Shown in pieces: positions 4,669 to 5,172 of a DNA stretch of 5,172 nt; position 1 is the stretch's first letter; each line of letters starts with the position of its first letter. This DNA is from Limisphaerales bacterium (GTDB taxonomy: Bacteria; Verrucomicrobiota; Verrucomicrobiae; Limisphaerales; UBA11358). The translations under genes and the position numbers were made by a program. The stretch spans positions 1-5,172 of the forward strand of contig PLZL01000169.1 of assembly GCA_003152145.1 (NCBI GenBank), written 5' to 3'. The notes beneath the pieces are model-generated. The model had not been told where the DNA came from and did no database searches. It saw only the letters and a list, made by a program, of their open reading frames with translations.

Positions 4669-5172
4669 TCAGGTTAAATATAGGACCGGGAACAAAAATA
4701 TCCAGACCAAGTCCACAAAATGCCAGAACAGGCCGGAGACTTCAATGCGGTTGGTGAAGCGTTCGGGATCGGTCTTCCACATCCGCCGGCCCGGCCCCCA
4801 CAGATAGCCGATGACGATGCTGCCGCCGAGGATGTGCAGCGCGTGCAGGCCGGTGAGCGTGAAGTAAAGCGCCAGATACGTGTTGTGCCACGGGCCGTAA
4901 TTTTCCATTTTCCTGATCTGCAAACGCTCGATGGTGATTTCGTCGCGGGGAATGTTTTTCTGCGCGCGCAAATCCATGAGGTCCTTCTCATCGGTCACAT
5001 AACGGCCTTCAATCGTGACGGAAGCGAGTTCGTAATTGTTGGTGGTTCCGCCGGCGACGGTCGAAAAGGCATTGCCGCGAAAGCTCCGTTCTTCCAGCCG
5101 TTCATTCGTCGCCCGGTTCACATAAACCGCGCTTTCAAAATGGCCGTCGGCAATGCGACCGTCGGCCAGTTG
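4669..5172 (-). CDS. coxC: Cytochrome c oxidase subunit III, C-terminal part (start beyond window)
   Basis: The frame is open to the right edge, so only the last 167 residues are visible. The C-terminal core is diagnostic: HNTYLALYFTLTGLHALHILGG (visible residues 96-117), with the G-L-H-x-L-H motif, and the final WHFVDLVWIFLFPVLYL helix. Subunit III is a membrane protein that supports proton uptake and stability of subunit I. Before the core are about 90 polar residues, containing ERLEERSFRGNAF and VTDEKDLMDLRAQKN, where classic subunit III has only a short loop between helices; the open frame and coding bias suggest this is a true insert. A GTG at 5121 could be taken as a start but would leave most of the helices out, so the gene continues to the right, probably towards subunit I. 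Confidence 0.93.
   Translation of the reverse strand, partial: QLADGRIADGHFESAVYVNRATNERLEERSFRGNAFSTVAGGTTNNYELASVTIEGRYVTDEKDLMDLRAQKNIPRDEITIERLQIRKMENYGPWHNTYLALYFTLTGLHALHILGGSIVIGYLWGPGRRMWKTDPERFTNRIEVSGLFWHFVDLVWIFLFPVLYLT

Overview
The window looks like chromosomal DNA from an aerobic, moderately GC-rich bacterium. My best guess is Verrucomicrobiota or another member of the PVC group. This is inferred from the style of the cytochrome oxidase cluster (CuA subunit with a GQQFNWN aromatic motif, a long polar insert in subunit III, unnamed small membrane proteins), from 7-bp-periodic and palindromic dispersed-type repeats, and from the absence of Shine-Dalgarno motifs. No taxonomic marker is present.

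Layout. At the left edge (1-129, + strand) is the last 42 codons of a gene that may be dihydropteroate synthase. It converges on everything else, which is on the minus strand. A 73-bp imperfect palindrome fills the convergent junction and supplies the last codons of the neighbouring gene. Reading in the direction of transcription (right to left), the minus-strand genes are: the C-terminal part of cytochrome c oxidase subunit III (cut by the window edge), subunit IV, a 61-residue two-helix membrane protein, a 122-bp heptad-repeat inverted element, a 48-residue one-helix membrane protein, subunit II with the CuA site, a SCO1/SenC copper chaperone, a DUF420 membrane protein, a doubtful small ORF, a MNT-fold nucleotidyltransferase and an EgtD-family SAM methyltransferase.

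How they work together. From subunit III to DUF420 the genes form one respiratory block: oxidase subunits plus the factors that deliver copper to CuA (SCO) and probably support oxidase maturation (DUF420). Gene ends overlap by 4 bp at 48-aa gene/coxII, SCO/DUF420 and nucleotidyltransferase/methyltransferase, which suggests translational coupling. Subunit I is not in the window and presumably lies to the right of subunit III. The nucleotidyltransferase and methyltransferase form a separate two-gene unit with no obvious link to respiration.

I found no clearly new multi-gene system. The points most worth a second look are the EgtD-like enzyme whose histidine-selectivity glutamate appears replaced, the repeat elements invading gene ends and one coding region, the CuA subunit lacking the usual electron-entry tryptophan, the unnamed small membrane proteins, and the uniform absence of Shine-Dalgarno sequences.
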